Shown here piece after piece: positions 60,116 through 64,000 of a DNA stretch of 64,000 nt. Position numbers and translations under genes: made by a program. Source of the stretch: Zanthoxylum bungeanum (Eukaryota > Streptophyta > Magnoliopsida > Sapindales > Rutaceae); contig SKCR01031806.1 of the NCBI GenBank assembly GCA_019454045.1, positions 1-64,000 of the forward strand. Direction: 5' to 3'. Positions within the stretch are counted from its first letter, which is position 1. Each line of letters begins with the position of its first letter. The notes below the pieces were generated by a model that was given only the letters and a program-made list of their open reading frames with translations, ran no database searches and was not told the origin of the DNA.

Positions 60116-60855
60116 TTTATTTCTTTGGAGACATTTTTCTTTTTAGCTATACCATACTTCATAACACTAGCAAATCAAGATAGATATCTAAGCAAACGGT
60201 CATTCATCAACATGCAATTTCTTTAACTAGTCACATTGTCAACTACTTAAGTTTTCACTGCTAAAAACCTATTTTTAAGTGCTTACGAGTCTAACATAGA
60301 TAAGTTATTCAAGACATCAGATAAAAGTAACTCGGGCACTTATCGTTTCTAAAATTTCACCCATAAACAACCAATATTATCGCAGGATTTATGCTTTACT
60401 ATCAAAGACAAAACAAATTTTTTTTTTAAATAAATCAAACAAATAAATAACAAGTAAACAACATGCACACACCCCCAAACTTAAAATTTGCATTGTCCTC
60501 AATGTAAGATAAATATCAAGAGCAAGAGTGAGGAACAACACTACCGTGCATGGAGTTGATCAGACTCTTGGTGGTTAGAATTTGGTTGCGCGGGCGTTGT
60601 GTGTCTCGTGCTACCTGCATAAATAACATGCAATTTAATAAATAGCACATAATAAAAAAAATAAAAAATAAAAAATAAAGAAAACAATTATAAAATAAAT
60701 GCAAGGGTTGCCTCCCCGCTAGCGTTAAGTTTAACGTCTTCAGCCAGACGCAACCACCCAAATGGTGGTCATGGTAGCTTCTTCTTATGTATCCACTGAC
60801 TGCTTTGACATGAAAAAGATAGTTTGGCAACTGTGGCAGTTTTATCCAAATATCC

Positions 60856-62121
60856 CTACTGCTGCTTGGTTATGGAGGACGTAATCTGCCCAATCTGTGT
60901 TTCTAAGGACTTCATTGTGGCCTCCATATTTTCCATGTGTGTCTCAATATTGTTCAGCCTTGACTTAGTCTTCTCGAATCTCGCTGAAGTACTAGCAACA
61001 AACGTGCTCACGAAATCTTCTAAGGAAGATTTCTGCTCAGCTCTTTGATAGTCAAAACCAGGAGAAGGCTGCAAGGTATTCTCTGTGTTAGCATATGACA
61101 GGTTTGGATGATAATGGTTAGGCACAAGATTTCCTCTATAGCTGTTGAAGTTCCGATTGTTCACATATTGGACTTGCTCAAAGCTCGGGTTTCCTTCCAA
61201 TAACTGCATATTTGTAGCTGCCGCTGATTCAATAGATGATACTCGTGGTTTTGTTAGAGCTGCTACTTGAGTGGCCAAGGTGGAAATCTGAGCTGTAAGT
61301 GCCACAAGAGGGTCTACTTCATATATTCCAACCACCTTAGTCACTGTAGCGCGTTCACTTGGCCATTGATAATGGTTAATGGCCATTTCTTCCAATAAAT
61401 TGTGCGCTTCCTCAGCTGATTTCTTGAATAGAGCTCCCCCAGCTGCTGCATCAACCACAGTTCTATTCGAACTATTCAACCCATTATAGAACAACTGAAT
61501 TTGGACCCAATCTGCATAATCATGTTGTGGGCATCTTCGTAGTAGATCCTTAAAGCGCTCCCATGCTTCATATAAAGTCTCAGTCTCCATCTGCTTAAAT
61601 ATGCTGATTTCTGCCTTCAGTTGAGCTGATTTAGCTGGCGGAAAGAACCTCTCAAGAAATTTTGTAGCCATATCCTCCCATGTCATGATACTCCCCGTCT
61701 GTATTGATTGCAGCCAATCCCATGCTTTATCCCGTAAAGAGAATGATAATAAGCGTAGCCTGATAGCCTATTTACTCACGCCATTTATCTTTATAGTATT
61801 TGCTATCTCCAGGAACATCCTTAAGTGCAAGTTGGGATCCTCTACAGCTGAACCCCCAAATTGATTCCTTTGTACCATGTTGATCAATGCAGGTTTTAAC
61901 TCAAAATTGTTGGTGTTGATTGGTTGATGGGCAATCCCAGAATAAATATCATCAATGACCGGTTTGAAGTGATCTCTGATTGCCACATGTCGTGGGTTGT
62001 TCTCTATGTTTTCAGCTGCCATTGGTTCTTTTTCAAATTTTCTTTCTTTTCTTAGCCTCCTCGCAGTTCTTTCTATTTCAGGATCAAACAGGAGCGAGTT
62101 GAGACTTGTGGATTTTCGCAT
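60856..62121 (-). pseudogene. Gag of element J with a single in-frame TAG
   Basis: ATG at 62121 opens one continuous phase to the stop at 60856, about 421 codons, broken only by TAG at 61768-61770 (codon 118, after NGVSK). The next codons AIRLRLLSFSLRDKAWDWLQ are a normal Gag core. Then come TKFLERFFPP, ETLYEAWERFKDLLRRCP and FYNGLNSSNRTVVDAAAGGALFKKSAEEA...NNYQWP-like residues. The C-terminal half is predicted helical (FEKTKSRLNNIETHMENMEATMKS), a likely coiled coil. No zinc knuckle and no protease follow. The stop is either a recent nonsense mutation or a read-through site. Confidence 0.85.
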
Positions 62122-62278
62122 TCACTGAAGCACCAAAAGAAAAAAAAATCAATAAACAAAATAAAAAATAAAAAATAAAAAATAAATACAAAACAAAAAT
62201 AAACTAAAAATAAAAATAAAAATCTAAATTAAAGCTAAAATTACTTGGTAGCAGTATTAATGTGAATTAAACAAACAA

Positions 62279-62302
62279 TCCCCGACAACGGCGCCAAAAA
62301 CT
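62279..62302 (-). other. Primer-binding site of element J
   Basis: On the minus strand, AGTTTTTGGCGCCGTTGTCG followed by GGGA abuts the 5' LTR. This is a textbook TGGCGCC-type PBS of plant Gypsy elements. Confidence 0.88.
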
Positions 62303-63800
62303 TGTTGTGATATTATTATATCGTACCGCAAGTGTACGGTGTCAAGTTTTAGTATAAATCAGTGAAATAGTGTCGAACCCACAGGGATTGCGTTAACTCG
62401 CACTAAGTACTACAATTGATAATCCTAACTTTATTTAGAAAATAAATAATAAAGATTTTTAATAAATAAATAAAATATAAAAATAATTAGATAGGAGGAA
62501 CTAATACGATAGAGATTCTGGATCCTGATTTCACCTAGCTGTCGCCTATGTATTTGTCATACCAATTAATCATTGTTCAGTTATATTATTTATAAGTCAA
62601 GATTCCGCAAATATCCACTCCCTCTCTCGAGCATCAGTGAAAATATCATCAACTACAGACTTCGATATCTCTATAAAAATCCAATAGTTAACGACTCATT
62701 ACGCTTTGTGATTCTATATTAACGACTTCAAAGGACTACAGATTCTCTCGAACTCTATAAAATCCTAGGTCATATTCTCTAGATCTATTCAAAATCCCCT
62801 CTCTCGAGTGATAGATTCTAAATATTCATCATCTTCAATTGTGGCCAACAATCAAGAAACATTAAACTCAAAAGAATATAAATAAATTAATAAAACTTCA
62901 TAACAAAATTAGCAAACAAAATACAAGGTTCAAGCATAGATTACATCATTCTCCAGAATTAAGGAGTTAATTCATGACAAAGGATAAAAACAATAAATAA
63001 CAAGTCATGAATCTATTGGAAATCATTAGAGTTCTAAGAAAGAAACGAGAAGATAAAACCCGAATTGAATCTCTTCCTCCTCGGACGTCACCGCCTTAAT
63101 CTCCCCCTTGTTGCTCTTCAATCCTCTCCTTGGATCTCTAAAAATATTTGTTTCTGTGTTTTGTGCAGTGTATTAGCCTCCCCCTTAATTCTTGACGAAC
63201 TGTTATATTTATAGTGGAGGCAGGGAGTCTTTGGGTATCATTAGGATTATTGAAAACCCTAAAAATCGCATCCTGGAACGCGTAGGTATCGCAGCGCCTC
63301 AGCTCAACTAATTGGCGCCTGGGCGCCAAACTCTCTGGAAAATGTATGGAACTGATTGCTGGAGGGGGCGCCATGGCGCCTTTTATTAATTAATTCAACT
63401 GGCGCCATATGAATTCATATTAATGGCGCCTTGGCGCCATTGGACTTCACACTCAGAAGCCATTGATGGCGCCTTGGCGCCAATGAACTTCACAATAATA
63501 GGCGCCTTGGCGCCATGAATAATGGACAATTATGGCGCCAAGGCGCATCTCTTTCGGGAATTTGGCTGGGTGTTGTCTGATTGTTGGCGCTGTGGCGCGA
63601 GTGATGAACTTTGTTCATGCGTTGTGTCCTATGCTCCCCTACGGTCCTCAAAACACGTGTAATTATCCCAGGATCCATGTATTAATGTTCCTACAAATAA
63701 AAATAGAAAATAGACTGTAATTGACATTTAAATATCTCGAATTATAACAAAACAGTAAGCTAAAAATGCCGTAATAAGTGGGTATAAACCACACTTATCA
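62303..63800 (-). repeat. Element J 5' LTR
   Basis: The plus-strand ends are TGTTGTGATA and ACACTTATCA, followed by duplication AACAT. It is about 98% identical to 57922-59418. It repeats the GGCGCC array (63314-63545) and the TATA box (about 63206-63213, minus). Confidence 0.92.
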
Positions 63801-64000
63801 AACATGTATCGATATGAACGCATATATATAAATGAATATGGAAAGGTATAAGTATATAAACATGTATTCATATATGCATATGATGTTAAGACATGAAGAT
63901 CGATAAAGGCTATGGTACTTGAAATCGAAGTAATATGTTTATTCGTATGTTTGAAACACGTGTGTGTATATGAGTATTTGAATGATGTTTTAGAGTGTTT

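Larger units (their letters stand above)
57922..63800 (-). mobile_element. Element J: young Gypsy element carrying only gag
   Basis: LTRs 57922-59418 and 62303-63800 are about 98% identical, with a perfect duplication AACAT (57917-57921 and 63801-63805). On the minus strand the PBS (AGTTTTTGGCGCCGTTGTCG) follows the 5' LTR, then gag with one in-frame stop, then a long non-coding 3' part shared with element B. Protease, RT, RNase H and integrase are absent. It is the most recent insertion here by LTR identity and clearly moved without its own enzymes. Confidence 0.93.
44955..64000 (+). mobile_element. LTR H of a large Gypsy element, split by F and J, runs off the window
   Basis: The pieces 44955-45155, 56308-57921 and 63806-64000 join cleanly when F and J with one copy of their duplications are removed. 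The start TATAATATCCCGAACTTTTC looks like a decayed TGTAACATCCCGAAC terminus typical of Tekay/Del-type chromovirus LTRs. CTTATAAATACC at 56538-56549 is a TATA box. The GTATG-rich stretch (57690-57920, 63806 onward) is also typical of such LTRs. No internal region is reached. Lineage is inference from the terminus and texture. Confidence 0.5.

Overview
The window looks like gene-poor, probably pericentromeric nuclear DNA of a flowering plant (most likely a eudicot). It is AT-rich and consists almost entirely of LTR retrotransposons inserted into one another, plus one hAT-type and one CACTA-type DNA element. I found no intact host gene, tRNA, rRNA or CRISPR array. Element boundaries rest on TG...CA termini, LTR pairs, target-site duplications (TSDs), primer-binding sites (PBS) and polypurine tracts (PPT) that I could read. 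Percent identities are by-eye estimates from sampled stretches.

Layout. 1-233 is the tail of an LTR cut by the window edge. 912-4476 is element L, a non-coding Gypsy-type element built of tandem repeats (TSD ATGTA). 5536-41987 is a Russian-doll nest. Element Z (Tat-like Gypsy, minus strand, TSD AGTAT) holds solo LTR E (7546-36427). E holds Copia element A (9470-36044, minus). A holds gag/protease-only Gypsy element B (13781-28826, minus) and solo LTR M (30805-32930). B's LTR holds truncated Gypsy element C (13948-22624, plus). C's LTR holds non-autonomous element D (15683-21187, minus, TSD ATACC). Z also holds solo LTR K (38044-39885, TSD GGGAC). That gives six levels: Z > E > A > B > C > D.

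Right of the nest are hAT element N (42217-43174) and CACTA element O (43272-43945, TSD ATA). From 44955 to the window end lies one large Gypsy-type LTR (H) that was split twice. Copia element F (45156-56307, TSD GTTAT) carries solo LTR G (48486-50351, TSD AGCAG). Young gag-only Gypsy element J (57922-63800, TSD AACAT) is the second insertion.

How the parts relate. Most of these elements lack replication enzymes. A keeps recognisable but broken gag, integrase, reverse transcriptase and RNase H. B keeps gag and protease, J only gag, and D, L and F have essentially no coding capacity, so they would depend on enzymes supplied in trans. What several of them do carry is organised non-coding structure. 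D has hairpins that present the loop RTCCCACATCG (the plant snRNA upstream-element consensus) and a 100-bp hairpin array. The Copia leaders of A and F have four hairpins around GTGCCAAAGCTGT with compensatory changes. C, M and K have ACCGCC hairpin arrays. B and J share a structured block about 95% identical. Palindromic CG-rich arrays (TCGCGA, CACGTG, GGCGCC) sit just upstream of LTR TATA boxes. These are the most promising undescribed signals here.
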